Below, in pieces: positions 16,219 through 24,836 of a stretch of DNA of 29,920 nucleotides (its first letter is position 1; each line of letters opens with the position of its first letter). Below the pieces are notes generated by a model. It saw only the letters and a program-made list of their open reading frames with translations, searched no databases and had not been told where the DNA came from. The DNA is from an uncultured Lachnospiraceae bacterium (GTDB taxonomy: Bacteria > Bacillota > Clostridia > Lachnospirales > Lachnospiraceae): positions 1 to 29,920 of the forward strand of contig CAJTVK010000044.1 in the NCBI GenBank assembly GCA_910579645.1, given 5' to 3'. A program made the translations under genes and the position numbers.

Positions 16219-18048
16219 TCATGCATTCTCCCGCAGCATATCCGCATACCGGAATACCACATCCTGTATCCGGTACAGTTCCGACTCCCTGCTTACGCTG
16301 CGCCACAATGCCTTATAATCATAAAACCATTCTTCCAGCTGCGCCGCCAGCACACTGCCCGTCGCTTCAGTCTTCCGTTTTTGGCCAAATTCCTTTTCCG
16401 CCACAAAGCTTCCGGCCAGAACCAACAGTTCCATCCCTTTCAGCCCAATCAGGTAAGATGCCGCCCGGCCGCGCTGCTGCTTTTCTATCCCAGGGATTAG
16501 GCGGTACAGCCCGTCTGTGGTTTCCCGTATTGCTTTCAGACAGTTTTCCGTTCCCCCGAACATTTCCTCCGTCAGCCAGTCTCTCCCCCTTTCCATATAC
16601 CACACAGCCTCTCTCCACCCAAACCCGGGCTGGACCAAGGCCGCAAGAAGAGAAATAAACGTTTCCGAAGCGTCCCCGTATTCCAAAAGGGAAATATGGC
16701 GGCTGATTTCGTCAAAGGGAAGGATTTCCCCTCTCCAGCTGAACGCAGCCCCGTAAATCATGCCGGCCGTACTGAAATCAGGATGATTGATATGCCCATG
16801 GTCTCCCCAATCCGTATTGAGCACGCCTTCCGCCCCATAAGTCAATGCATAGACGCACATCCTGCGGATGTTCTCATAAGAATCCTTTATGCCCGGAATC
16901 AGCCGGTCCCACCCGCTCACTCCCGGGCAAGTATACTGCCGGATGCCGATGCGTGCAAAAGCCTCCGCCGCATCCGCACTCTCCTCCGGCGCATACCCCC
17001 AGTTTAAGCATACCGTTTCCTTAGGAAGGCCGGACGCCGCCTCGGGAAAGCTGCGGATAATGTCCCCCCAGAACATGGGAATCTTCCCTTTCGAAACCAC
17101 ATGCCTGCAAAGTTCCCCCACAAAGGCAAGATACAGGGTATCCGTCCCTTTCTGCTCTGCCAAAGCCCTGCTCCTTCCTTTTCCAAGGTCAAACGTTTCA
17201 TCGGCACAGATATTAAAATAAGAAGAAGAGAAAAGCTCCATATACCGGTCAATCATCTCCTTCGCATAGGCGATGGCTCCCTCCTCTGCCGCACACAGCG
17301 TGTGATGCCTCATCCTGTCCCATAGACTGAACGGTGCATCGGCCGTTTCCGGAAATTCCCCAAGATGCCGGAAGGTCTTGGTCCGCAGCACTTTATAAAG
17401 ATGCCCGAAGCTGGAAAGGCTGGGAATCAGTTCGATATGGTACCGCCGGCAATGCCTGTCCAGTTCCAGAATATCCTCCGCCGTCAATGGCGTATCGTCC
17501 CTCCATACCTCGCTGGAACCGGGAAACCGAAAGCTATGCTCAATATAAATCTGAAGCTGGTTTATTTTATAAAACGACAGCTTTTCGGCCAGCTTCTTCA
17601 ATTCCTCCAGCTTAGGCACCCTGCCCCTTGTCACATCAAAATAATATCCCCTGTTGGCAATCTTCGGGCAGTCCCTCACCGTCAGGCAGGGAATGACGGT
17701 TTTCTCCTGCCGGATAATCTGACGCAGCGTCTGCACCCCAAACAGCAGCCCGGCAGGGGCAGGAGCCGTTACGCGGATTTTCCGCGCCGTCACTTCCAGC
17801 AGATACTCTTCCTTCCCGTTCTCCCATCTGCCTTCCGGTTCCAGCTTCATGACAATTGCCGTCCTGCCCGTCTCTTCCGCCAGAATGTCCAGGGAAAAGC
17901 CCACGGATTCCCTGATTTCCTGCTTTAACAGGCAAGCATAAAAATATGCTTCCCTGCAGCTGTTATCAATGGCAATTTCACTGTCATAGGCCAGAAGAAA
18001 CTGCCCTTCTTTTTCTTCCATACAATAAGGCTTCGGAATGATATACAT
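16219..18048 (-). CDS. GH20-type beta-N-acetylhexosaminidase-like hydrolase
   Basis: The 609-residue protein starts with a GH20b-like alpha/beta domain (about 1-125), then NRGYYFDVTRGRVP opens the TIM barrel. The paired catalytic residues of substrate-assisted GH20 enzymes are seen as D283-E284 in FNICADETFDLGKG. A helical C-terminal region (about 480-609) follows. GH20 enzymes remove terminal beta-GlcNAc or beta-GalNAc. No signal peptide is present, so it acts on imported oligosaccharide. An AAAGGAG site precedes the ATG. It lies between GH127 and GH3 on the same strand, with a hairpin in the 131-bp gap on the GH3 side. The CADE spelling in place of the common GGDE marks a divergent GH20 subgroup. 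Confidence 0.87.
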   Translation of the reverse strand: MYIIPKPYCMEEKEGQFLLAYDSEIAIDNSCREAYFYACLLKQEIRESVGFSLDILAEETGRTAIVMKLEPEGRWENGKEEYLLEVTARKIRVTAPAPAGLLFGVQTLRQIIRQEKTVIPCLTVRDCPKIANRGYYFDVTRGRVPKLEELKKLAEKLSFYKINQLQIYIEHSFRFPGSSEVWRDDTPLTAEDILELDRHCRRYHIELIPSLSSFGHLYKVLRTKTFRHLGEFPETADAPFSLWDRMRHHTLCAAEEGAIAYAKEMIDRYMELFSSSYFNICADETFDLGKGRSRALAEQKGTDTLYLAFVGELCRHVVSKGKIPMFWGDIIRSFPEAASGLPKETVCLNWGYAPEESADAAEAFARIGIRQYTCPGVSGWDRLIPGIKDSYENIRRMCVYALTYGAEGVLNTDWGDHGHINHPDFSTAGMIYGAAFSWRGEILPFDEISRHISLLEYGDASETFISLLAALVQPGFGWREAVWYMERGRDWLTEEMFGGTENCLKAIRETTDGLYRLIPGIEKQQRGRAASYLIGLKGMELLVLAGSFVAEKEFGQKRKTEATGSVLAAQLEEWFYDYKALWRSVSRESELYRIQDVVFRYADMLRENA

Positions 18049-18099
18049 AAACTGTACTCCTTTCTGCTAATACAATGTATTTGATGCCAAGGTCAAAAG

Positions 18100-18134
18100 G
18101 TCATGTATAACATGCCTGCATGTCGATACATGAC
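18100..18134 (-). repeat. Intercistronic hairpin between GH3 and GH20
   Basis: GTCATGTAT (18100-18108) pairs with ATACATGAC (18126-18134), and ACATG (18110-18114) pairs with CATGT (18119-18123) around CCTG. This makes a nearly continuous 14-bp stem with a small internal bulge. No T-tract follows on the minus strand, so an mRNA-stability or processing element, or a binding site, is more likely than a terminator. Confidence 0.6.
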
Positions 18135-18179
18135 TTTGTGATCCGAAAAACACCAAAAAGTAGCCATTTCCCGTAGGAA

Positions 18180-20447
18180 TCAATCGGCATGCACTTTCCT
18201 ATGCCCATATTTTTCCGTCCGGCCATCGGATATGACTTCGGAATAATTCATTCCGAACCCAAAATCCCAAGTATGGCCTTCACTGTCCACATAACACTGC
18301 ATATCAAAAGGCACATCCTCTCTCTGTAATTCCACCGTCTCCATATTCTTTGGCATCTGCAAAGGAAGCAGCCCCGTAGGCTCATAGCTTCCGCAGATAA
18401 TCTCCAGCACTGCTTTTTTCGAAACGCCGAATTCCGCCACGACCGCATCCGCATAAGGCTCCATCTCCCCCATAACTACCGGGTTTTTCATTTCCAGCAC
18501 TACAATCACGGGCTTCTCCTTCATTCTTTTTTTCGTATTTATCACAAGATCCAAATCCTCTTCATTAGCGGCAGTGTTCATCTTCCCGTAATAGCTGCGG
18601 TTTAGGAAGTCTTCCTGCGGATCCCCGCCCGCAAGACTCTCCTTTCTGGCATGTTCCGCAATATATGGACGGTACTGCAACGTAACCGGCAGATACCCAT
18701 TCCCTCCCGCCTTTCGTTCTTCCTCGCTGTAAGGACAGCAAATGGGGGATTCCACAAAACAAATTGCGGTGTCCGCCTCCTCCGGCGTCCCTACTAGCTG
18801 AAAATGCTTTGCCGCTTCTCCCTTCCCGGCAGGGGTGACATATTTCTCTGGGACAATATTTCCGTCATATCCCCTTGTCTCCCGGATATGCCGCCCCGGC
18901 ACATAGACTTTCCTCACCGTTTGGTCTTCCCTCTTCCTCTCTAAAGGCAGAACATGCCCCTTATTTTTTAACAGCACTACGGAGCGAAGCTGGGAAAGAT
19001 AACCCTGCCTCATAAATTCCCCGTTTCCCACAACTGCCTGAGACTCTTCCAAATCCAAATAAGGGTTTTCAAACAGCCCCGTACGGAAAATATTCAGCAG
19101 CAGACGCACCGCGGAATCCTCAAAGCGTTTCCGCATGACATCTTCCCCATAGATCCGGCATCCTATCTCCCATGCTTCCAGCAGCGGCGCTGCACCGTTG
19201 TTCCCGCCGAACTGATCCACGCCTGCCTCCAGGGCTTTCCAATGCCTTTCCGCCTCCCCCGCGTCTTCCATCCCCCAGCATTTTCCCTTACTTTCCCTCA
19301 TAATACCTTCCGGGTGGGTAATTGCCCAATCCGTGCAGACCACTCCGTCAAACCCCGCCTCTTCCCTTAGCAAATCAGTAATCATATACCTGCTGAAAGA
19401 ATTCCCTAGATTTTCCCCGTATTTTTTATCCTGCCCCACGGAAACGGTATAATAAGGCATGACGGCACTGGCGCATCCCGTCCCGTCCTCCAGCCGGAAT
19501 GCCCCTTCATAAAAAGGCTTTAGATGTTCCCTGAAATTCTCCCCGGGATACACGGCATATTTTCCGTAGGCATAATGGGCATCCCTGCCGCCCTCGCAAG
19601 AACCTCCCCCCGGAAAATGCTTTACCATCGTATTCACGCTGTCTTTCCCCCAGCCGTCCGGACTGCCTTCCGTTGTCTGAAAGCCGTCGCAATATGCCCG
19701 TGCCATTTCCGTGACCAAACCGGAATGCTCGCCGAAGGTATCCCCGAACCGAAGCCATCTCGGCTCCGTGCCAAGGTCAATCTGCGGGGAAAGCGCCGTT
19801 GTAATACCCAAAGCCCGGTATTCCCGGGAAGCCGCTTTTCCGAATTCCTTCACCGTCTGCGGGTCAAAGCTTGCCGTAAAAGCAAGCCCGTTTGCCCAGT
19901 CCGAAACGCCCTCCCCCGACCAAGCCTTCCACTCCACGCCGGAAGCCACACTATGCCTTGGATCGGAACTGTTGTTTGCCGGAATTCCAAAGCCTGTCCC
20001 CTCCGCCAGCGCCTGTACATTATTGTTCCAACGCACCGCCGTCTCCACGCTTTCCAATCCGGTCAGCAAGATATGCCTAACCCCATCCTTCCCCACAAAC
20101 TCTTTTTGCTGATCGGTCAATTCCCAAGGGGCTGCGCCGCTTTCCGCATAAAATTTCCCGCCATACGTCCCCTGCCCGCGGCTTGCAGGCAGGTTCTGAT
20201 GTCCGCTGTAAAGCATCAATCCCGCAATCTCTTGCACGGAAAGCCGGGAGGCAAGATCCCGCGCCCTGACTTTTGCAGGGAGCCGCCAGTCCTCATAAGG
20301 CACTAGTTCCCCCGTCCCAAGGAAATCCTTAAACACAAAGCCGTCCTGTACGATCCGCTTTACCCGGCTGCCCTTCCAAAACCCCAGTGTCTTCCCGCCT
20401 TCATTCTCAATCAGCACATACCCGTCCTTGTCTGTCTCTTTCCACAT
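18180..20447 (-). CDS. GH3-family glycoside hydrolase
   Basis: The 755-residue protein has a GH3 N-terminal barrel (about 140-400) with GIPANNSSDPRH, SPQIDLGTEPRWLRFGDTFGE, VKHFPGGG (K276/H277) and the nucleophile D373 in GFDGVVCTDW. It is followed by the alpha/beta sandwich domain (about 455-720). An unusual N-terminal segment of about 60 residues (MWKETDKDGYVLIENEGGK) precedes it; similar stretches occur in some clostridial GH3 proteins. There is no signal peptide and no fibronectin domain at the end. The likely activity is removal of a terminal beta-linked sugar such as glucose, xylose or GlcNAc, which cannot be decided here. It is the first hydrolase after the solute-binding protein gene. 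Confidence 0.9.
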   Translation of the reverse strand: MWKETDKDGYVLIENEGGKTLGFWKGSRVKRIVQDGFVFKDFLGTGELVPYEDWRLPAKVRARDLASRLSVQEIAGLMLYSGHQNLPASRGQGTYGGKFYAESGAAPWELTDQQKEFVGKDGVRHILLTGLESVETAVRWNNNVQALAEGTGFGIPANNSSDPRHSVASGVEWKAWSGEGVSDWANGLAFTASFDPQTVKEFGKAASREYRALGITTALSPQIDLGTEPRWLRFGDTFGEHSGLVTEMARAYCDGFQTTEGSPDGWGKDSVNTMVKHFPGGGSCEGGRDAHYAYGKYAVYPGENFREHLKPFYEGAFRLEDGTGCASAVMPYYTVSVGQDKKYGENLGNSFSRYMITDLLREEAGFDGVVCTDWAITHPEGIMRESKGKCWGMEDAGEAERHWKALEAGVDQFGGNNGAAPLLEAWEIGCRIYGEDVMRKRFEDSAVRLLLNIFRTGLFENPYLDLEESQAVVGNGEFMRQGYLSQLRSVVLLKNKGHVLPLERKREDQTVRKVYVPGRHIRETRGYDGNIVPEKYVTPAGKGEAAKHFQLVGTPEEADTAICFVESPICCPYSEEERKAGGNGYLPVTLQYRPYIAEHARKESLAGGDPQEDFLNRSYYGKMNTAANEEDLDLVINTKKRMKEKPVIVVLEMKNPVVMGEMEPYADAVVAEFGVSKKAVLEIICGSYEPTGLLPLQMPKNMETVELQREDVPFDMQCYVDSEGHTWDFGFGMNYSEVISDGRTEKYGHRKVHAD

Positions 20448-20470
20448 AACACTGCCCTCTTTCTGCCAAA

Positions 20471-20498
20471 CACGGCTGACCCATCGGTGCCAGCCGTG
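20471..20498 (-). repeat. Stem-loop between the binding-protein and GH3 genes
   Basis: CACGGCTG (20471-20478) and CAGCCGTG (20491-20498) form a perfect 8-bp stem with a 12-nt loop in the 137-bp gap. No T-tract follows on the minus strand. Such elements after binding-protein genes often stabilise the upstream mRNA or reduce read-through, so that the binding protein is made in excess. That role is an inference. Confidence 0.6.
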
Positions 20499-20584
20499 CC
20501 TGATTGCTTTCCTTTGATTCCTCTGCGTCTCCGTCCGTTTTTGCAGTAAGCATTGCTGCTTCCTATATTTTACAGCATTTTCCT

Positions 20585-22216
20585 TTATTTGTAACCATAT
20601 TCCTCACAATATGCAAGCCATTGTTCCTTGAACCCTTCCCTGCATGTCTCAATGCCGGCTTCCTTCAGCTTCTCCCTGAACTGAGCAACCGCTGCGTCCA
20701 CATCGTCCACCATGCCTGCCTGCAAAGGTTTCAGATACTGGTCGCATACATTCTGGACTGCGCCGTATTCCGTAGAATAGGGAGTGGTATCTTCCGTAAA
20801 GCCCCCGTAAATATCCGTATTGGGATATTTTGTCTTTGCACCGATCTCCGCATATTTCTCAGACAGTTCATTTAACTCCGCTCTGGCTTCTGTCAGTATC
20901 ATAATGTCTTTATTCCGCAAATTAGGCGTGCTCATAGCACCATACCCAAATTTATCGCTCAGGTTCCGGTAAATACCATTTTCATCTAATTCGTAGTGTT
21001 CTCCCTCAATCCCACACATAACCAAATCATTTAATTCTTTATCTGTCAGCAGCAGTTCCAGTACCTTCATGGCTCTCTCGGGATTTTTACAGTCCTTAGA
21101 AATTGCCGTTCCATTCGTCTGCATATTGGCCGGGAACAAAATACCGGTTGTCTCGCCGAAAGCAATAAACTCCACTTTCCAATCAGGATGTTGTTCCGCC
21201 ACATCCTTATACACCCAAGTTGCCTTAGACGGGTTGAAGCCGGAAAAATACATAACGGAAAGTCCGTTTTCCAAAGCCTTTTCCTGCGGCGTATTAGACA
21301 GTGCGCTCTTGGACCAGAAACCCAAGTCCGCCCATTTTTTCATCAGTTTCATATCATTGGTAAAGTCATCTGAAAACCAATAATCATTCACTTCCGCCGG
21401 AGTTTCATAATTAATTGCCAATCCATAAGGAATACCGGTGAATGTAACCCAAGGATATTTAAAATTAAATATCGTTGTCATATTTTCCTGACCGCTGACA
21501 TCCAAAAGCTGCTGCTCCGGTTCGTTCTCCTTTATCCCGAGCAAATAAGCCTCTATATTCTCCGGAGTATTCGGAATGGGCAAATCGTATTTCTCCCTTA
21601 AATCTTCTCTGTAAATAATCCCGTTACTGGTATATTCCATATCATTACATGGAATAGTATACAGTTCTCCGTTCACGCGGCACTGATTTAACGCCGAATC
21701 CCCTATCAATGCCTTCATATCAGGAGAAATCGTGTCCAGCAAGTCATCTAACGGCAGAAATGCCCCGCTGTTTGCCAATGTGCCGTACTCTGACCAGTTT
21801 GCCGTATAAACCAAGTCCACCCCTCCGGTAGTCAGCTGCAGGCTATATTTCTGCTGCCAGTCTACCCATGTGGAAAATTGGAAATCTATGGTGGCATTTA
21901 CTTTCTCCAATAAAATTTCATTGATTTTCTCTTCTATTTTTTCCTCGTCCGGCGGCGCATCACCCAACTGATACATTACTAAATCCACCCTCTCGGATGT
22001 ATCCAGTTCTTTCGCTTCCCCGCCTCCCTCTTTGGCCGATTCCGTCTCCGCCTGGCTCTCCTGCTGCGTCCGGTCCGCCTGTTCTTCCTGCCCGGATGCT
22101 ACCGGCTCCTGTGTCTCGTCCATAGCGTCCGCCGCAGATTTTCCTCCCCCGCCGCAGCCCGCCAAAGATGCCGCCATAGCTGTTGCCAACAATAAACTTA
22201 AAAGCTTCTTTTTCAT
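20585..22216 (-). CDS. Extracellular sugar-binding lipoprotein (family 1, DUF3502 C-terminus)
   Basis: The 543-residue protein is the substrate-capturing component of the ABC importer. A signal peptide (MKKKLLSLLLATAMAASLAG) ends in lipobox LAGC with C21 as the lipidated residue. An acidic Gln/Glu-rich linker (about 22-72) is followed by the binding domains, and the last 90 residues resemble DUF3502, found in LplA-type proteins for complex oligosaccharides. AAGGAGG lies just before the ATG. It follows the two permease genes; an ATPase is absent, as is usual for Lachnospiraceae carbohydrate importers that share a multitask MsmX-like ATPase. The ligand is unknown, but the adjacent glycosidases point to a branched heteroglycan. 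Confidence 0.93.
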   Translation of the reverse strand: MKKKLLSLLLATAMAASLAGCGGGGKSAADAMDETQEPVASGQEEQADRTQQESQAETESAKEGGGEAKELDTSERVDLVMYQLGDAPPDEEKIEEKINEILLEKVNATIDFQFSTWVDWQQKYSLQLTTGGVDLVYTANWSEYGTLANSGAFLPLDDLLDTISPDMKALIGDSALNQCRVNGELYTIPCNDMEYTSNGIIYREDLREKYDLPIPNTPENIEAYLLGIKENEPEQQLLDVSGQENMTTIFNFKYPWVTFTGIPYGLAINYETPAEVNDYWFSDDFTNDMKLMKKWADLGFWSKSALSNTPQEKALENGLSVMYFSGFNPSKATWVYKDVAEQHPDWKVEFIAFGETTGILFPANMQTNGTAISKDCKNPERAMKVLELLLTDKELNDLVMCGIEGEHYELDENGIYRNLSDKFGYGAMSTPNLRNKDIMILTEARAELNELSEKYAEIGAKTKYPNTDIYGGFTEDTTPYSTEYGAVQNVCDQYLKPLQAGMVDDVDAAVAQFREKLKEAGIETCREGFKEQWLAYCEEYGYK

Positions 22217-22271
22217 TGCAGTCCTCCTTCTTCTCCCAATGAATAAATGATTAATTTTATATCAAAGCCCC

Positions 22272-22379
22272 TCAACCCTCCCCTGGAACACATTCCGGGC
22301 ATACTCTTGGCTTTCCGCCAAGCTCCGGCTTTAATATCTCAATGACGCCTTCCCCGGCAGAGCGCCCTATGGCTGCCTG
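22272..22379 (-). other. In-frame open extension after the permease stop, possible gene remnant
   Basis: Directly after the TGA of the LplC-like gene, the same frame stays open for 35 codons, with a translation that looks protein-like (GRSAGEGVIEILKPELGGK). The permease already ends at the family-typical AVKG, so this is not its tail. It could be debris of a lost gene or chance. No start codon or ribosome site is associated with it. Confidence 0.25.
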
Positions 22380-23270
22380 TCAGCCCTTTACGGCTCCCAC
22401 CGTAATGCCGGAAACAAAATATCTCTGCACAAAGGGATAGAACAAAAGCACCGGGCCGGTGACCACCACTGCCATGGCCAGTTTCATGGACTGAGTAGGA
22501 ATCTCCGTCATGGCAATATTTGCGCTCTGCGCCATCTGTTTCATGCCTGCACTTGCATTCAGTAAATTATATAGATAAAACTGCAGTTCCCAGGTATCCT
22601 GACTGACGGAAAACATGGAAGAACGGTACCAATCATTCCAATACCCCAAAGCTAGGAACAGCCCTACCGTGGCAAGCCCGGGTCCCAATACCGGCAGTAT
22701 AATCCGGAAGAAAATAGTAACATGTCCCGCACCGTCCAGCTTGGCGGATTCCGTTATGGCATCCGGCACGCTTTCCGAAATGAAAGTCCGCATCAGAATA
22801 ATCAGGAACGGACTCATTAACCCCGGAAACCAGATGGGAAAGGTGGAGCCTTTCAGATTCAGCACATTGGCATACATCAGATACCAGGGAATCATGCCGC
22901 CTCCGAAAAGAGTCGTGAAGTAAATCAGGAAGGAAACCTGATTCCGGTACTTAAACTCTTTCCTGGAAATGACATAGGCAGTCAGCGTAATCATCAAAAG
23001 CCCAAGCACGGTCCCTACTGCCGTATAAAACATCGTCATCTTATATGCCTGAAGGATTTCCCCCGGCACCTTAAAAATCGTCTCGTAAGCCGCCAACGTA
23101 AAGCCTCTTGGCAGGATACTGTAGCCGTCCTTTATGATAACGGCGTCATCCGTCAGGGAACCCGATAAGATAATCAGAAAGGGGGCAACACAGACCAACG
23201 CCCCTAACGCCAGCAACACATAGGCAATGCTTTGAAATACAATCATAGATTTGGAAATTTTCACTTTCAT
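22380..23270 (-). CDS. Carbohydrate ABC transporter permease, LplC/MalG type
   Basis: This 296-residue inner-membrane permease has six predicted helices and the EAA motif ESAKLDGAGHVTIFFRIILP, which docks the ATPase. It ends in FVSGITVGAVKG, the typical terminus of LplC-like proteins. The ATG at 23270 has GGAAGGAGGG upstream, and the gene is 24 bp from the LplB-like gene, so the two are co-transcribed. With the binding lipoprotein it forms a CUT1-type importer for oligosaccharides. The next gene begins only after a 163-bp gap. Confidence 0.93.
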   Translation of the reverse strand: MKVKISKSMIVFQSIAYVLLALGALVCVAPFLIILSGSLTDDAVIIKDGYSILPRGFTLAAYETIFKVPGEILQAYKMTMFYTAVGTVLGLLMITLTAYVISRKEFKYRNQVSFLIYFTTLFGGGMIPWYLMYANVLNLKGSTFPIWFPGLMSPFLIILMRTFISESVPDAITESAKLDGAGHVTIFFRIILPVLGPGLATVGLFLALGYWNDWYRSSMFSVSQDTWELQFYLYNLLNASAGMKQMAQSANIAMTEIPTQSMKLAMAVVVTGPVLLFYPFVQRYFVSGITVGAVKG

Positions 23271-23294
23271 CCATACCCTCCTTCCGAATCCTGC

Positions 23295-24821
23295 TCAGAA
23301 CAATGCATACTGCGGATTTTTCCTCTTAATCAGCCAGTTGGTCACTACTACAATCACAAATCCGAATACCGACTGATACAGGCCTGCCGCCGTGCCCAGA
23401 CCGATGCTCAGGGGCTGGGTCATGGTAATCCGGTACACATAAGTGTCAATAATATCCGTCACATTGTAGAGAACCCCGTTGTTCCCCACCATCTGGTAAA
23501 ACAGCTCAAACTGCCCTTTCATAATGCCGCCCAAAGAATACAGAAGCAGTATGATGAAGGTGGGCTTTAAAAGCGGCAGGGTAATATAACGTATCTGATG
23601 GAAAACGTTCGCCCCGTCCACCTTTGCCGCCTCATACAGTTCCCCGTCAATCCCCATAATGGAAGCCAGATAAACTACCATCCCGTAGCCGATTCCCTTC
23701 CAGAGATTGAACAGAACAATCAGGAACGGCCAATAAGCCGGCGTATTATAAAAGTCAATTCTGTCTCCGCCCAAGGAAGTCACGATATTGTTGATCAGGC
23801 CATAATCATATTCAAACAGGTTGTACACCAGAACCTTCAGCAAAACAAACGATACGAAATAAGGCATGAACATCAATGTCTGGGAAGTCTTCTGAAACCA
23901 TTTTTTTGAAACCTGGCTCACCAGTATGGCAAATATAATCTGAAACACATTGCCAAGCAGGATAAATGCCACATTATACAGCACCGTGTTCCTCGTCAAC
24001 CGGAACAAATCCCCTTTCAGCAGAAATTCAAAATTTTTCATCCCCACAAAAGGGCTGGCCCACAGCCCGTCCCGGAAATTGAAATTAGTAAAAGCATAAT
24101 ATATGCCCACCATAGGCAAATAACTGTTAATCAGAAAATAAACAAACGTAGGAACCAACATCAGGAACAGCACCCAATTTTTCCGTATCTCTTCCAGCAG
24201 CCCATGCTCATGGTAAAGTTCCCTTTCTTTTTTCTCCATCCGCTTTATCACCGCATATGCCATGACGCACAGCACTGACAGCAGATATATGACCGGCGAT
24301 GCTGAAAACCCCTTCATGCCGAACCGGTTATTGGAAAAAGCCACAAACCCCACGCTGGCTCCGGCCAGCAGCAGCATGGACAGCATGGCCAGCCGGCCGG
24401 CCGCATACAGCCCTAAGTCCCCGTCCTTCCGTTTCTTATTCCGTGCAGCCTTCCAAAGATACGCCAAGTTAAAATACCAAGCTGCCATCAAAAGCATCAG
24501 AAGAATCATTGCATACAGCCCAATTTCGCCCTGCCCGCCTTTCTGCACGAAATCCAACAGATTAAAAACACTGTACCTCTGATACAAATCCGCCGCCGTT
24601 TCCCTGCTTATGCCAATCTTTGGAAACAAAGACGAGATATTGACCACCTTTACCCAACTTACAAACGGAAGTGACAAGAGAAACACAAAGCCACTGACTG
24701 CTGCCGTCAATACCACTCCCGTTTTTCTTCCCCCTATTTTCCTTTCCAACCTTTCTTCCATCCGTACCCCCTGTCCTTTCACCATACTTTTCCCTTGCAC
24801 AAACCCCTCACGGAATAGCAT
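23295..24821 (-). CDS. Carbohydrate ABC transporter permease, LplB type, with N-terminal extension
   Basis: This 508-residue protein is much longer than the usual 300-330 residues. From about 213 on it is a standard LplB-like permease (NWVLFLMLVPTFVYFL, then six helices) with the EAA motif LYEAAKVDGANVFHQIRYITLP. The first 200 residues add about four further helices (35-58, 101-124, 138-162, 175-193) that I cannot assign. The start at 24821 is supported by GGGAGGAAGGAAGC just after the GH2 stop; in-frame ATGs at 24785 and 24761 are alternatives and would keep the extension. It pairs with the LplC-like permease. The extension could be a sensing or assembly domain. Confidence 0.9.
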   Translation of the reverse strand: MLFREGFVQGKSMVKGQGVRMEERLERKIGGRKTGVVLTAAVSGFVFLLSLPFVSWVKVVNISSLFPKIGISRETAADLYQRYSVFNLLDFVQKGGQGEIGLYAMILLMLLMAAWYFNLAYLWKAARNKKRKDGDLGLYAAGRLAMLSMLLLAGASVGFVAFSNNRFGMKGFSASPVIYLLSVLCVMAYAVIKRMEKKERELYHEHGLLEEIRKNWVLFLMLVPTFVYFLINSYLPMVGIYYAFTNFNFRDGLWASPFVGMKNFEFLLKGDLFRLTRNTVLYNVAFILLGNVFQIIFAILVSQVSKKWFQKTSQTLMFMPYFVSFVLLKVLVYNLFEYDYGLINNIVTSLGGDRIDFYNTPAYWPFLIVLFNLWKGIGYGMVVYLASIMGIDGELYEAAKVDGANVFHQIRYITLPLLKPTFIILLLYSLGGIMKGQFELFYQMVGNNGVLYNVTDIIDTYVYRITMTQPLSIGLGTAAGLYQSVFGFVIVVVTNWLIKRKNPQYALF

Positions 24822-24836
24822 GCTTCCTTCCTCCCA

